64,000 bases of DNA from contig JAABSM010000008.1 of NCBI GenBank assembly GCA_011390365.1, positions 1 through 64,000 on the forward strand, written 5' to 3'. The position numbers and the translations under genes were made by a program. Positions 15,957 through 25,788 of the stretch are shown in pieces. The notes beneath the pieces are model-generated. The model saw only the letters and a program-made list of their open reading frames with translations, did no database searches and was not told the DNA's origin. Origin of the DNA: Gammaproteobacteria bacterium (GTDB taxonomy: Bacteria; Pseudomonadota; Gammaproteobacteria; Chromatiales; Chromatiaceae). Position 1 is the stretch's first letter. Each line of letters begins with the position of its first letter.

Positions 15957-18527
15957 ATGAAGCGCTGGATGCTGATCTTTCTGGTAGGGCTGCTTTCCTG
16001 TCTGTTTGCTGGGCTTGTTCAGGCTCAGGCCGCCTACGTGGTCGCTGTCGGCGACAGCCTGACGGAGGGAGACGGGGATGACGGCTCGGGTGGCGGTTAT
16101 CCGGCGCGGCTTCAGACACTCTTGAACACCCCCTACCCGGGGACGACCATGAACAACATGGCCATCTCGGGCGACACCACCACCGATCTTGTTACCAAAC
16201 AGCTGGATGGTGCCGTAGCGGCGCTGAACGCCGCGCCCGCTGGCACGCTCAAGATCGCACTCGTGTGGATCGGCAGCAATGACCTGTTTGGGCTCTACGC
16301 CTCCACCACCTGCCAGGAATATTACGGCGGTGATATGGATCGATGCGAGGCCACGGAGATGGGCTTCTCCACGGACAACGTGGACACCATCCTCGGCGAC
16401 CTGGCCGCCACCGGGGCTGATATCTACCTTGCCCTGCTGGACGACCAATCCCGCCGCCCGGTGATCACCGATCCTACGCTGAGGGCGGATACCTTTCCCG
16501 GCTTTACCGCGGACGAGATCCCGCGCATGTCGACCCAGGTGGGCAACTACAACAGCGCCGTTCAGACCCTGGCCGCCACACACGGGGCGACCACCGTGGA
16601 CTTCTACAACACCACCATCTTCGAAAACTGGGCCACCCTGAGCGACGACGGCAACCACCCCAACGGTTCAGGCTACGACGCCATCGCGGCCATTTGGGAT
16701 CAGGCCATCACCGGCGGCGGTGGCGGAGGGGCCACCTACGACCTGACGGTCGCAAAGGACGGCGACGGAACCGGCACGGTGACCAGCGTCGGCAGCTCGG
16801 CCATCGACTGCGGGAGCGATTGCGCGGAGACCTATACCGAGGATACGGCCGTCACCCTACAGGCCGCAGCGGCGTCCGGCTCGCTGTTCGCCGGTTGGAG
16901 TGGGGCGTGCAGCGGCACCGGCGATTGCGCGCTGGTGATGTCCGCCAACCGCAGCGTTACCGCCACGTTCACTGTCGAGGGCAGCAGCTTGGCCACCCTC
17001 TCGGGGAGCTGCGGCAGCGGGGCCGTTACGGTCACCCTGAGCAACCGTCGAGTCGCGTCCGACACCAGCTATTCCTGTTCCGCCAGTCAAAGCATCACCA
17101 CGACGGGGGAGTTTTTGATCGAAAATCGAGGCGACGTCAGCCTTACCGCGCCAGAAATCCGTTTTCAACCCAATTTCCAGAGCGCTCTCGGCAGTACGCT
17201 TGTGGCCCGTGCGGGAACCGTTTCACCGCCGGTGGACGCTGATCTGATGCAAACCACCGATTTTCAATACCTCGGTGCCTTCCGCCTGCCCGGCGAAGCG
17301 GAGCGTCCCCAAACCTTCGAATACGGCGGCAACGCCATGACCTTCAATCCGGACGGCGACCCCAGCGGCCCCGCGGACGGATTTCCCGGCTCGCTCTTCA
17401 TCAGCGGGCACGACCGAATTGCCTACAACGACTTGCCGGACGGGGGCCAGATTGCGGAGGTCTCCATCCCCGTTCCGATTTCATCGGGCAACCTCGCCAC
17501 CCTGAATACCGGGGGTTTTCTGCAGGGCTTCGCCAACGTCTTTGACGGCTGGTTCACCGATCGGGAAGAGATCCCCCGCATGGGTCTTGAATACCTGAAC
17601 CACACAGTCACCGGCCCCAAGGTGCATGCCACTTGGGGCTCCCATCAGCAGGAGACGGCGGAACACGGCTACACCTGGTTCGAAGCGGACCTCTCCAATC
17701 CGCAGATCGAGGGACCCTGGAATCTCGGCACCCTCAATCGCTACCGCCTGAGCGGCTATATCTTCGAAATACCAGGTTACTGGGCCGATCAGCACACCAC
17801 GGGCCGCTATCTGGGCACCGGGCGCTTCCGTGACGGGGCCTGGTCCGGCATGGGCCCGAACCTTATCGCCTACCGCCCCTGGGTGGATGCCGCCGGCACG
17901 CCGGCCGCGGCCGATGCACAGCTGGCGCAAACTACCCTGTTGGCCTATGAGGACAGCTACACCACCAGCGACGTCACCTACCACTCCCTGGACAACTACC
18001 AGCACGCGGATGAGTGGGAAAGCGGGGCCTGGATCACAACAACTACCGGCAAAGAGGCGGTGCTGTTCGCCGGCACCAAGGGGACCGGCGACAAGTACTG
18101 GTACGGATACGCCAGCATCGACGGCGCCGGCGGCCCCTGCGTCTCCCCCTCCGACCCACGCTGCTACCTCGCCGACGGTTCCTCCTGCCCGCCCGCCGAC
18201 CTCGCCGAGTGCCACGGCACCAGCGATCGCGGCTTCTGGTCCTCCCGCTTCGACGCCTGGCTCATCCTCTACGACCCCGACGACCTGGCCAGCGTGGCGG
18301 CGGGTACTATGGAGAGTTGGGAACCGCAACCCTATGCGCACATCGACATCGACCAGCACCTGTTCATGAACCCGGACAACATCGACATCGCCACCCTGGG
18401 TGAGGGCGACCAGCGCAGATTCCGCATCGGCGCCACCGCCTACGATCGCGCCAACGACCTGCTGTATGTGCTGGAACTATACGCCGACGGCGCCAAGCCG
18501 GTGGTGCATGTTTGGCGGGTACAGTGA
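15957..18527 (+). CDS. Secreted SGNH-hydrolase fusion protein
   Basis: 856 residues with a signal peptide ending near VQAQA (about 24). Residues 27-255 form an SGNH/GDSL hydrolase with GDSLTEG (nucleophile Ser), WIGSND (block III) and DGNHPN (catalytic Asp/His block). A Gly-rich linker leads to a divergent InlB-type B repeat (about 262-345, with GSLFAGWSGACSGTGDC and NRSVTATF). A linker then leads to about 420 residues, from FQYLGAFRLPGEAERP on, that I cannot assign; their D/N/W/Y richness suggests a carbohydrate-binding or propeller-like extracellular module. The substrate is probably an acetylated or acyl-ester polymer, which is inference. The gene stands alone after a long repeat-rich gap. 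Confidence 0.75.
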   Translation: MKRWMLIFLVGLLSCLFAGLVQAQAAYVVAVGDSLTEGDGDDGSGGGYPARLQTLLNTPYPGTTMNNMAISGDTTTDLVTKQLDGAVAALNAAPAGTLKIALVWIGSNDLFGLYASTTCQEYYGGDMDRCEATEMGFSTDNVDTILGDLAATGADIYLALLDDQSRRPVITDPTLRADTFPGFTADEIPRMSTQVGNYNSAVQTLAATHGATTVDFYNTTIFENWATLSDDGNHPNGSGYDAIAAIWDQAITGGGGGGATYDLTVAKDGDGTGTVTSVGSSAIDCGSDCAETYTEDTAVTLQAAAASGSLFAGWSGACSGTGDCALVMSANRSVTATFTVEGSSLATLSGSCGSGAVTVTLSNRRVASDTSYSCSASQSITTTGEFLIENRGDVSLTAPEIRFQPNFQSALGSTLVARAGTVSPPVDADLMQTTDFQYLGAFRLPGEAERPQTFEYGGNAMTFNPDGDPSGPADGFPGSLFISGHDRIAYNDLPDGGQIAEVSIPVPISSGNLATLNTGGFLQGFANVFDGWFTDREEIPRMGLEYLNHTVTGPKVHATWGSHQQETAEHGYTWFEADLSNPQIEGPWNLGTLNRYRLSGYIFEIPGYWADQHTTGRYLGTGRFRDGAWSGMGPNLIAYRPWVDAAGTPAAADAQLAQTTLLAYEDSYTTSDVTYHSLDNYQHADEWESGAWITTTTGKEAVLFAGTKGTGDKYWYGYASIDGAGGPCVSPSDPRCYLADGSSCPPADLAECHGTSDRGFWSSRFDAWLILYDPDDLASVAAGTMESWEPQPYAHIDIDQHLFMNPDNIDIATLGEGDQRRFRIGATAYDRANDLLYVLELYADGAKPVVHVWRVQ

Positions 18528-18808
18528 GAGATTGATTTTATCGGCGCCATGATGGGCGCCGCAGCGGGTTTGCGTGTCTACTATTTCGCCAACTGGTGGC
18601 CTGTAACCGTCCTGGTTCCTCTGATGTCAGAAAGGATGATTACCGCCTTGCGCGGCCTTGCGTCGCGCCGAGACGAAGCCGTGACTTTCTGGGCTTCGGT
18701 CCTGCCCGTTTTTCCCTGGTATCTTGGTGTTCTTGTGGCGCATAACCTGCCCGTACCACGGTTCGATACTTCCCTCTAGACGGTTGGATTTCCTATCCTT
18801 GGAGTCTG

Positions 18809-19558
18809 TTGGGTCTGGTTCAGCGCCGACTACGTGGAGGTCTGGTCAACGACACCGGCATCGGCATTTCCGAAGACCTTGAAGAGCGGCTGTTTCAGCG
18901 TTTCAGCCGCGGGGATAGCGCCGCCGGACGTCGCTATGGCGGCGCCGGCCTTGGCCTGGCGATCTGCAAGGAGTTGGCGGAGGGGATGGGGGGACGTATC
19001 CGCGTTTCCAGTCGCGGGTCCGGCGGATCGAAGTTCTATTTCGATCTGCCGCTTGGCCGGAGCGAGTCGACCGGAAGGCTAAAGGCCTCACCCCCGCCGA
19101 CACCATCGGCAAATCTCGATTTCCTGCGCGACCGCCGCATTCTGGTGGTCGATGACGTCCCGCTCAACCAGTTCATTCTGGAGCAATTCCTGAAGGACGC
19201 AGGCGGCTTGGTGGATCTCTCCGCCAGCGGCCAGGATGCGGTCGCCAAGGCCGTCGACACCCCCTATGACCTGATCCTGATGGACATCAACATGCCGGAG
19301 ATGGACGGCATCGAGGCCACCCGCGCGATTCGCGCCCAGCCGGACGCCAGCGTCGCGGCCACCCCTATCGTTGGCGTAACCGCCAGCGTGCTGCCGAGTG
19401 AGCGGCAAATGTATCTCGCCCAGGGGATGAACGACGTCTTGGCGAAACCCTTTACCCAGCGTGACTTGCAGGCCATGCTGCGTCGCATATTGACGGGCGA
19501 TGAGACACGAGCGCGAACGCAAAACGCGAACACAGGCGGCAGCCTGCTTGATCGCTGA
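18809..19558 (+). pseudogene. Remnant of a hybrid sensor histidine kinase
   Basis: The open frame starts inside a HATPase domain (DTGIGISEDLEERLFQRFSR, then GGAGLGLAI) and continues into a receiver domain (ILVVDDVPLN, phosphoacceptor in LILMDINMPEMDG, Lys in VLAKPF). The sensor, HisKA and first half of the ATPase are absent. Just upstream, YVEV of the expected YVEV-x-VNDTGIGI lies in another frame, so one base seems lost near 18840-18848. 18528-18808 holds a GGCGCC hairpin (18543-18560) and a 76-codon ORF of doubtful reality. I read the locus as a decayed gene, although a HATPase-REC fragment could still be made. Confidence 0.7.
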
Positions 19559-19771
19559 TCCTCCGGGCCATGAAATCTCGCCGGGGCGCCTCCCGAGGAT
19601 TATCCTGAATTGGGCTTTTTGAACCGGGGATTACACAGATCAACGCCGATGTATCAGAAAGTTGTATGGCGCACGGGGGCTCACCCGAAGGGGCAGGCAA
19701 CCATCTCCCATTACGCCCGGTTATCGCGAAACAAAATCCGCGAGCATCCGGATAATCCGCGTTTTTGAGGG

Positions 19772-20869
19772 TTACCCGTTCGCGCCCACCCCACCCCCCA
19801 TCAACGCCACCGATTTGACCTGCGCGAAGACCTCCCTGCCCGCCTTCAGGGCCAGCTCTTCCGCCGATTTCCAGGTGACGCGGGCGAGCAGGATAGCGCC
19901 GTTACAGTCGACCCGCACCAGGGTACGGGCCGGGGGTTCGGCGATGTAGTCGATCACCGTTCCTTTAAAGACGTTGAGGATGCTGGTGCGCCCGGGCGGT
20001 TCCAGGGTGAGGCTGATGTCGCGGGCATGCAGGATGACCCGCACCGGGTGGTCGACGGGGTAGTCGTGGCGGCTGACGGTGAGGCGTCCGCCGGCGAAGC
20101 GCAGGTAGCTGAGATGGTAGTGGTCGTCGTGGCTCTCCACTTGGGCATCGATGATGGCGGCGGCGCTCTCGCCGCGGGCGAGGGTGAGGTCGAGGCGGGT
20201 GGCGAGTTCGACCATGGGGCCGCTGGCGCTGGCCTGGCCCTTGTCGAGGAGCACCAGGTGATCCGCCAGGCGCATCACCTCGTCCGGCGAGTGGGAGATA
20301 TAGAGCACCGGGATGGCGAGTTCGTCATGGAGCCGTTCGAGAAAGGGCAGGATCTCGTTCTTGCTGCGCCCGTCGAGGGCGGAGAGGGGTTCGTCCATCA
20401 GCAGCAGCGAGGGGCTGGTAAGCAGGGCGCGGGCGATGGCGACGCGCTGGCGTTCGCCACCGGAGAGGCGCGCCGGGGCGCGGTCGAGGAGCGGTTCGAT
20501 GCCGAGCAGTTCGGCGACCTGGTCGAATTCGATCTGGCGTCGCTCTGGGGGGATGCGCTTCCAGCCGAAGAGCATGTTGTCCCGTACCGAGAGGTGGGGG
20601 AAGAGGCTCGCCTCCTGGAAGACGTAACCCAGGGGGCGACGATGGGTGGCGAGGTTGATCCCCGCGGCGGAGTCGAACCAGCTCTCGCCATTGACCGTCA
20701 GTTGGCCCGCGTCCGGGCTTTCGAGGCCGGCGACGCAGCGCAGCAGGGTGGTCTTGCCGGAGCCGGAGTGGCCGAAGATGGCGCTGACGCCCTTGCCGGG
20801 CAGGGTCAGGTCGACGTCGAGGCGGAAGCCGCTGAGCCCCAGGTCGAAGCGCATTTCGATATCGTTCAT
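19772..20869 (-). CDS. modC: Molybdate ABC transporter ATP-binding protein ModC
   Basis: 365 residues. The ATPase domain has [11 protein letters not shown] (Walker A, about 34-44), the signature [15 protein letters not shown] and [12 protein letters not shown] (Walker B). The C-terminal Mop/TOBE domain (about 290-360, with [11 protein letters not shown] and [10 protein letters not shown]) is specific to molybdate importers. It energises MoO4 uptake with ModB and ModA. Its ATG overlaps the modB stop by 4 bp, which implies translational coupling. Confidence 0.96.
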   Translation of the reverse strand: MNDIEMRFDLGLSGFRLDVDLTLPGKGVSAIFGHSGSGKTTLLRCVAGLESPDAGQLTVNGESWFDSAAGINLATHRRPLGYVFQEASLFPHLSVRDNMLFGWKRIPPERRQIEFDQVAELLGIEPLLDRAPARLSGGERQRVAIARALLTSPSLLLMDEPLSALDGRSKNEILPFLERLHDELAIPVLYISHSPDEVMRLADHLVLLDKGQASASGPMVELATRLDLTLARGESAAAIIDAQVESHDDHYHLSYLRFAGGRLTVSRHDYPVDHPVRVILHARDISLTLEPPGRTSILNVFKGTVIDYIAEPPARTLVRVDCNGAILLARVTWKSAEELALKAGREVFAQVKSVALMGGGVGANG

Positions 20870-21534
20870 TGTCCCACCTTCTGCAAACGCTTGTTGAGAA
20901 GGTGCATGATCAGCAACACCAGAAAGGCGAAGACCAGCATGCCGCCGGCGAGGATGTTGGCCTGGTCATACTCCAGCATCTCCACATGGTCGTAGATGGC
21001 CACCGACAGCACCTTGGTCTCGCCGGGGATGTTGCCGCCGATCATCAGGATGACCCCAAATTCGCCGACGGTGTGGGCGAAGCCGAGGGTGGCGCCGGTG
21101 AGCAGGCCGGGACGGGCCAGCGGCAGCACCACGCTGAAGAAGGTGTCCCAGCGACTGGCGCGCAGGGTCGCCGCGACCTCCAATGGACGATCGCCGATCG
21201 CCTCGAAGGCGTTCTGCAACGGCTGGATGACGAAGGGCATGGAGTAGATCACCGAGCCGATCACCAGGCCGGTGAAGGTAAAGGCCAGCGGCTCGCCGGT
21301 GAGTTCCATGGAGAGTTTGCCGAGCGGGCCGTTCGCACCAAGGGCGAGGAGCAGATAGAAGCCCAGCACGGTGGGCGGCAGCACCAGCGGCAGCGCCACC
21401 AGCGCACTGATCGGCTGCTTGCACCAGCAGCGGGTGCGCGCCAGCCACCAGGCGATGGGCGCGCCGATCACCAGCAGCACTAATGTCGTAATACTGGCCA
21501 ACTTGAGGGTCAGCCAGACCGGGGTGTAGTCCAT
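20866..21534 (-). CDS. modB: Molybdate ABC transporter permease ModB
   Basis: 222 residues, with five or six membrane helices and the permease EAA loop ([21 protein letters not shown]). [19 protein letters not shown] is characteristic of ModB. It forms the inner-membrane channel for molybdate. It overlaps modC by 4 bp. It is separated from modA, normally the adjacent gene, by a 466-bp repeat-rich gap. Confidence 0.96.
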   Translation of the reverse strand: MDYTPVWLTLKLASITTLVLLVIGAPIAWWLARTRCWCKQPISALVALPLVLPPTVLGFYLLLALGANGPLGKLSMELTGEPLAFTFTGLVIGSVIYSMPFVIQPLQNAFEAIGDRPLEVAATLRASRWDTFFSVVLPLARPGLLTGATLGFAHTVGEFGVILMIGGNIPGETKVLSVAIYDHVEMLEYDQANILAGGMLVFAFLVLLIMHLLNKRLQKVGQ

Positions 21535-22000
21535 TTTTCATTACCTACAATTTTGCATTTTTTGGACAGGATTTACAGGATTAACAGGATGCTTCTGGGG
21601 ACATCGGCCGGATATGCGCAACGTTTCCTGCACTGCCAGCCATGGTTCGAGCCAAGGAGTGCCAGTCCTTCGAGGACTGGCACTCCTGAGTTCGATTGAT
21701 GTCCCAGGGTGCCGTGCCGCCGCCATGAACGTTAGTACAACGCATCCAAACCTCGCCAGGAGCCATCACCCTATAAACCGCAGATGAACGCAGATTCACG
21801 CAGATATTTGAAAAAGGAACAGAGTGTTGCGTTATTTGATCGTCTCACCTGCTGGGTGAGACGAATGCTTGACTCAACCAATTGAAGCATCTGTGTTAAT
21901 CGGCGTTAATATGCGGTGAAATGATCAATTTAGGATCACGCAAAATCCCGACCATCCTGTAAATCCCGTCTCATTCTTCAAACCCGTTTAGGCAAAAGCC
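21535..22000. repeat. Repeat-filled gap between modA and modB
   Basis: No gene seen. From left to right it holds an ACAGGATTTACAGGATTAAC array (21565-21592), a GAGTGCCAGTCC..GGACTGGCACTC hairpin (about 21656-21688), CCGCAGATGAACGCAGATTC repeats (21777-21808), a related GTTAATCGGCGTTAATATGC segment (about 21895-21915), and a degenerate CATCCTGTAAATCCCGTC copy (about 21953-21970). Confidence 0.7.
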
Positions 22001-22780
22001 CTATTTCAACCCATATCCATACCGCTCGATGATGGTGCGGGCGGTGTCGCCTTGCAGATAGGCGTGAAGGGCCTTGGCGGCGGCGTTATCGACGCCCTTT
22101 TCCAGCAGTACGGCCTGCTGTTCAAGCGGGGTGTACATCTCCTGGGGGATGATCCAGCGGGATCCCGCTTCACCATCGGGCAGCAGGGCGACCTGGGCGA
22201 GGGCGACGAAGCCCATGGGGACGTTGCCGGAGCCGACGAACTGATGGGTCTGGGAGATGCTGTCGCCCTGGATGAGACGACCCTGGACCTGTCGCCACAC
22301 CCCCAGTTTTTCCATCACCTCACGGGCCGCCTCGCCGTAGGGGGCGGTCTTGGGATTGGCGATGGCGATCTTGCCGTCGTCGTTGACGTCGATGCTCTCC
22401 CCCGCGCGGGTGACCAGGGAGTCGTCCGGGCTCCAGAGTACCAGCTTGCCGATGGCGTAGGTGAAACGTGAGCCCGTCAGCGACCTGCCCCCCTCTTCCA
22501 GCCGTTCGGGGCGGGCGGTGTCGGCGGCAAGGAAGAGACCGAACGGGGCGCCGTTCAAAATCTGTGCGTAGAGCTTGCCGGTGGAACCATAGCTCACCAC
22601 CGCTTGATGGCCGGTTTCCGCCTCGAACTTGCTGGTGATCTCCTTCATCGCGGCGGTGAAGTTGGCGGCCACCGCGACGTTGACCTTTTCCGCCGCGGCG
22701 GGTGCGGCGGCGGCAACCGCTATAGCGCCAACCACATAACGCAGGGCGACGGAGAGTTTGGTGCGAAGGTGTTTTTTCAT
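22001..22780 (-). CDS. modA: Molybdate-binding periplasmic protein ModA
   Basis: 259 residues with a signal peptide ending around AAPAAAEK (about residue 31) and the ModA core: VNVAVAANFTAAMKEI, SYGSTGKLYAQI, PFGLFLAAD and NPKTAPYGEAA. It delivers molybdate to ModBC. ATG 22780 is chosen, with AGAGGTAG upstream, rather than TTG two codons earlier. It heads a split modA/modBC unit and is divergent from nothing; modE lies upstream on the same strand, 254 bp away. Confidence 0.96.
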   Translation of the reverse strand: MKKHLRTKLSVALRYVVGAIAVAAAAPAAAEKVNVAVAANFTAAMKEITSKFEAETGHQAVVSYGSTGKLYAQILNGAPFGLFLAADTARPERLEEGGRSLTGSRFTYAIGKLVLWSPDDSLVTRAGESIDVNDDGKIAIANPKTAPYGEAAREVMEKLGVWRQVQGRLIQGDSISQTHQFVGSGNVPMGFVALAQVALLPDGEAGSRWIIPQEMYTPLEQQAVLLEKGVDNAAAKALHAYLQGDTARTIIERYGYGLK

Positions 22781-22922
22781 GATCAACTACCTCTTGTTTA
22801 CATCTTTACAAAAAATTTTCGCTTGGCGACTATTGGCCCCCGTGGCTCAATAAAAAGCCACTTACCACCAATGTTATCGCAAAAGTGTCGGAATGTAGCC
22901 TTCGACTATCCTGCCCATTTAA

Positions 22923-22968
22923 AGACCCTCCCCCCGGCCCCCTCCCAGCGGGAGGGGGAGTGGGTGTG
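22923..22968. repeat. CCCTCCCCC-type dispersed repeat
   Basis: Near-identical to 10588-10627: CCCTCCCCCCGGCCCCCTCC, then AGCGGGAGGGGGAG. It can fold into a GC hairpin in the modE-modA gap and might act as a terminator for modE. Confidence 0.7.
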
Positions 22969-23034
22969 GAGGTCTTTTTTGGCATCAGGCGCTACCCTTC
23001 AACGCATTGAGAATCGCGCCATCTTCATCCACGC

Positions 23035-23844
23035 TCAAGGCCGCGCAAGAATGACGCTGGAGGCCTTGAACAGGGCGCACACCCCCTGCCCTTCGCCCAG
23101 CCCCATGGCGGCACGACTGGCGCGGGTAACCACCGCGGTAAGCAGTTTGCCGTCGCCGATATCCAGGGTAACCTCACTGCTCACGGGTCCGTCGACGATG
23201 CGGGCGATGGGGCCGCAAAGGCGATTGCGGGCGCTGAAGACCGGCCCGCCCCCCTCATCCGCCAGCAACACCGAGGAGGCCTTGACCAAGGCGTGGACCT
23301 CCGTGCCCTGCTTCAGGTCCATGCGCTCGGCGCTGGAGTTGGTGATCGTCGCGATCAGGCTGCTGGCGGGGGTCAGTCGGACCTCCACCTCGGCGCTGAC
23401 CGGTCCGGAGATCACCGCCTCCACCGTGCCGCGATATTGATTACGTGCGCTTGTTTGCATGTTGAATCGTTCCATCAAGCCCAGAAGTCCCCGGGGGTCT
23501 TCGATATGTTCGGCAAGGTCGTCCAGCCATTCGGTGTAGATCCCTTGCATTCGCTCCATCAACTCCACCAGCCGCCGGCCATAGTCGGTCAGGTGACTGC
23601 CGCCGCCATGCTTGCCGCCGGTGGCGCGCAACACCACCGCGCTGGGTGAAAGATTGTTGATCGCCTCCACCGCCTCCCAGGCGGCCTTGTAGCTCATGCC
23701 AATCTCCTTGGCGGCGCGGGTGATGGAGCCGCTGCGTTCAATGGCGCGCAGCAGGGCGATGCGTCGCCCGCCGAGGAAGGCCTTGCCCTCCTTCTCCAGG
23801 ATCCACCCGCCGGAGAGGTCCGTGTTGCCGCTATCCGCGCCCAT
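23035..23844 (-). CDS. modE: Molybdate-responsive regulator ModE
   Basis: 269 residues. An N-terminal winged helix (about 20-115, with GSITRAAKEIGMSYKAAWEA) is followed by two Mop domains (about 130-265) that bind molybdate; ARNQYRGTVEAVISGPVSAE and ARNRLCGPIARIVDGPVSSE are the paired openings. ModE with molybdate typically represses mod genes and activates Mo-enzyme operons. A palindromic TATA-rich site just upstream suggests autoregulation. Confidence 0.95.
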   Translation of the reverse strand: MGADSGNTDLSGGWILEKEGKAFLGGRRIALLRAIERSGSITRAAKEIGMSYKAAWEAVEAINNLSPSAVVLRATGGKHGGGSHLTDYGRRLVELMERMQGIYTEWLDDLAEHIEDPRGLLGLMERFNMQTSARNQYRGTVEAVISGPVSAEVEVRLTPASSLIATITNSSAERMDLKQGTEVHALVKASSVLLADEGGGPVFSARNRLCGPIARIVDGPVSSEVTLDIGDGKLLTAVVTRASRAAMGLGEGQGVCALFKASSVILARP

Positions 23845-23864
23845 GTCCGCTTTCCTGTTTCGTT

Positions 23865-23888
23865 CGCCATATACCAGAGACTATAACG
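23865..23888. promoter_or_regulatory. Candidate ModE box upstream of modE
   Basis: CGCCATATA and TATAACG are separated by 8 bp, resembling the CGTTATATA-type half-sites bound by E. coli ModE. The site ends 20 bp upstream of the modE ATG. I found no comparable site at modA. Confidence 0.35.
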
Positions 23889-24115
23889 CATAGTAAGCAG
23901 GCCTCATGCCAACACATACTAGCCATTGATTTAACGCACTTTCTCGTTAACGAAGGAGTCGCCAGCCGGCGTTATGTCGTCTTGACTACAACGATTTGCG
24001 ACAATCGAGGCATGACTTTCACGACATATCTCACGGATTCGCGGAGTGTGTCGCCACACCAAAAACATGAATCGTGCTCGGGACTGGCAGTCCTCGGCCA
24101 ATTCAGAGTAAGGGC

Positions 24116-25486
24116 TTAACGCTCAATGCCCGTATGTTCAGGCAACAGCCGCGCCAACAGCTCCACCAGATGCACGGGACGATCATCGCCCAGGGTACGA
24201 ATCTGATGGCGGCAGGAAAAGCCGTTGGCGATCAGCTGGGCATCGGGCCGTTCACGCAACGCCGGCATCAGGGCACCTTCCGCCATCTCTTGCGAGATCT
24301 CGCGGTGTTCAGCTTCCAGCCCGAAACTGCCAGCCATGCCGCAGCAGGAGGCATCGATGAACTCGAACTTGAGACCCTTGATCGACTTGAGGAGTTTGCG
24401 CACCGAACGCATCGCCCCTACCGCCTTCTGGTGGCAGTGGCCGTGAATGAGGATGGGCGGCAGACCCTCCGCGGGCAGGGTCCACTCCAGCTTGAGCCGT
24501 TTGGCCTGAATCTCTTTGGCGAGAAACTCTTCCAGCAGCAGCGCCTTCTCGGCCAGCGCCCCCGCCTCTTCGCCGAGATCCAGCAAGCGATATTCGTCGC
24601 GAAAGGTGAGCAGACAGGATGGCTCCAGACCGACGATGGCGCGCCCGGCCTGGAGGTGGGGCTTGAGGACATTCAAAACCCGCTCGGCCTCGGCGCGGGC
24701 CTCGTCGACCATGCCCTGGCCGAGCCAGGTGCGCCCGCAACAGAGGGGCCGCTCGCTTGCTTCCCCGTCACGATCCCCGACCACCTCTACCTGATATCCC
24801 GCCGCCCGCAGCAGACGCAAGGCGCTCTCCGCAATACCCGGCTCAAACTCCCGCGAGAAGGTGTCGACAAACAGCACCACTTCCCCCGTCGACTCTTGGG
24901 CCGACGAAGATTCCGGGGCAGGCGAGGTAAAAGGTCTCACACTCGGCTCGGGCAATGGGGCATTGGCGAGACCGAGCAGGCGCCGCATCGGCGTACCAAG
25001 CGGTCCGAGACGATTAACCACGGCAGGCAATCTTCGCATCCAAGGGCGCTGATGGAGCCACTGGGGCAAGGAGGCGAATAGATGGCCCCGCGAACTCAAC
25101 CCGCGGTGATGATTGCGCTGGGCGAGATACTCCAGCTTGATCATCGCCATATCCACTTCGTTCTCGCACTCCCGTTTGCAGCCCTTGCAGGCGACGCAAA
25201 GATCCATGGCGCGGGCTAGTTCGGCGTCACCGAGAGCCCCATCTGGATCATCGCTATTCAGGGCCGCCTTGAGCAGCCTGACCCGTCCGCCGGTACTCAA
25301 GGCGGGATCGTCGGTCACCCGAAAGCTGGGGCACATCACCCCCTTCTTGCCCTTGTCTTCGCACTGACGGCTGTTGATGCAGACCGCCACCGCCTTGGCG
25401 AAGTCGCCCCCGGCTTTGGGGATGTCGGCATAGGCATCGCCCATGCCGGCGTTTTCATAGTCCGACCAATCGAGGAATCTTTTCAT
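24116..25486 (-). CDS. CCG-domain Fe-S oxidoreductase (GlpC/LldE-like)
   Basis: 456 residues. One 4Fe-4S motif is clear (CVACKGCKRECENE, about 120-133), preceded by another Cys set (CINSRQCEDKGKKGVMCPS). The C-terminal half has two CCG motifs (PLCCGRTWLG and DASCCGMAGSFG) that bind a non-cubane Fe-S cluster in heterodisulfide-reductase and lactate/glycolate oxidase subunits. The N-terminus resembles the Fe-S module usually attached to, or encoded beside, a FAD-linked D-2-hydroxyacid dehydrogenase; no such partner is present. ATG 25486 is chosen because the frame further upstream reads through dispersed repeats. Confidence 0.8.
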   Translation of the reverse strand: MKRFLDWSDYENAGMGDAYADIPKAGGDFAKAVAVCINSRQCEDKGKKGVMCPSFRVTDDPALSTGGRVRLLKAALNSDDPDGALGDAELARAMDLCVACKGCKRECENEVDMAMIKLEYLAQRNHHRGLSSRGHLFASLPQWLHQRPWMRRLPAVVNRLGPLGTPMRRLLGLANAPLPEPSVRPFTSPAPESSSAQESTGEVVLFVDTFSREFEPGIAESALRLLRAAGYQVEVVGDRDGEASERPLCCGRTWLGQGMVDEARAEAERVLNVLKPHLQAGRAIVGLEPSCLLTFRDEYRLLDLGEEAGALAEKALLLEEFLAKEIQAKRLKLEWTLPAEGLPPILIHGHCHQKAVGAMRSVRKLLKSIKGLKFEFIDASCCGMAGSFGLEAEHREISQEMAEGALMPALRERPDAQLIANGFSCRHQIRTLGDDRPVHLVELLARLLPEHTGIER

Positions 25487-25588
25487 GGTTTGCATCTTTT
25501 GCGAGGATGTCGCGGCTGTGTCGCGAAGCGCACAACCAATGGAGGATGGTGGGGGGAAGCAGCTTTCGTGCCGGGGGGAGGACTCGTA

Positions 25589-25704
25589 GCCGGACGGGGC
25601 TTGCAGCCCCGTCCGCATCGTTACCGCACCGATACCCGCGAGCAATGCAGTTGCAGTGGGGGAGATTAGGTAACGATAGGGACGGGTGTGCAACACCCGT
25701 CCCG
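25589..25704. repeat. 115-bp direct repeat, copy A
   Basis: Begins GCCGGACGGGGCTTGCAGCC and ends GTGCAACACCCGTCCCGC; contains two hairpins (GGACGGGGCT..AGCCCCGTCC and GGGACGGGTGT..ACACCCGTCCC). Copy B is at 25789-25903. The 25487-25943 gap has no gene. Confidence 0.85.
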
Positions 25705-25788
25705 CGACGCAACACCCGTCCCGCGACGGCGCGCGCGGCTTGACGCGCCAATGTCACCGACGTGATCTGCTTGATGTCACGTCTACCT

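Noticed and set aside
18549-18779. 76-residue plus-strand ORF after the SGNH gene
   Set aside because: It starts inside a GGCGCC hairpin, lacks a ribosome site and resembles no family; probably chance or a remnant.
22781-23034. Molybdenum-cofactor riboswitch upstream of modA
   Set aside because: I saw no conserved Moco-motif stems; the gap is mostly a dispersed GC repeat.
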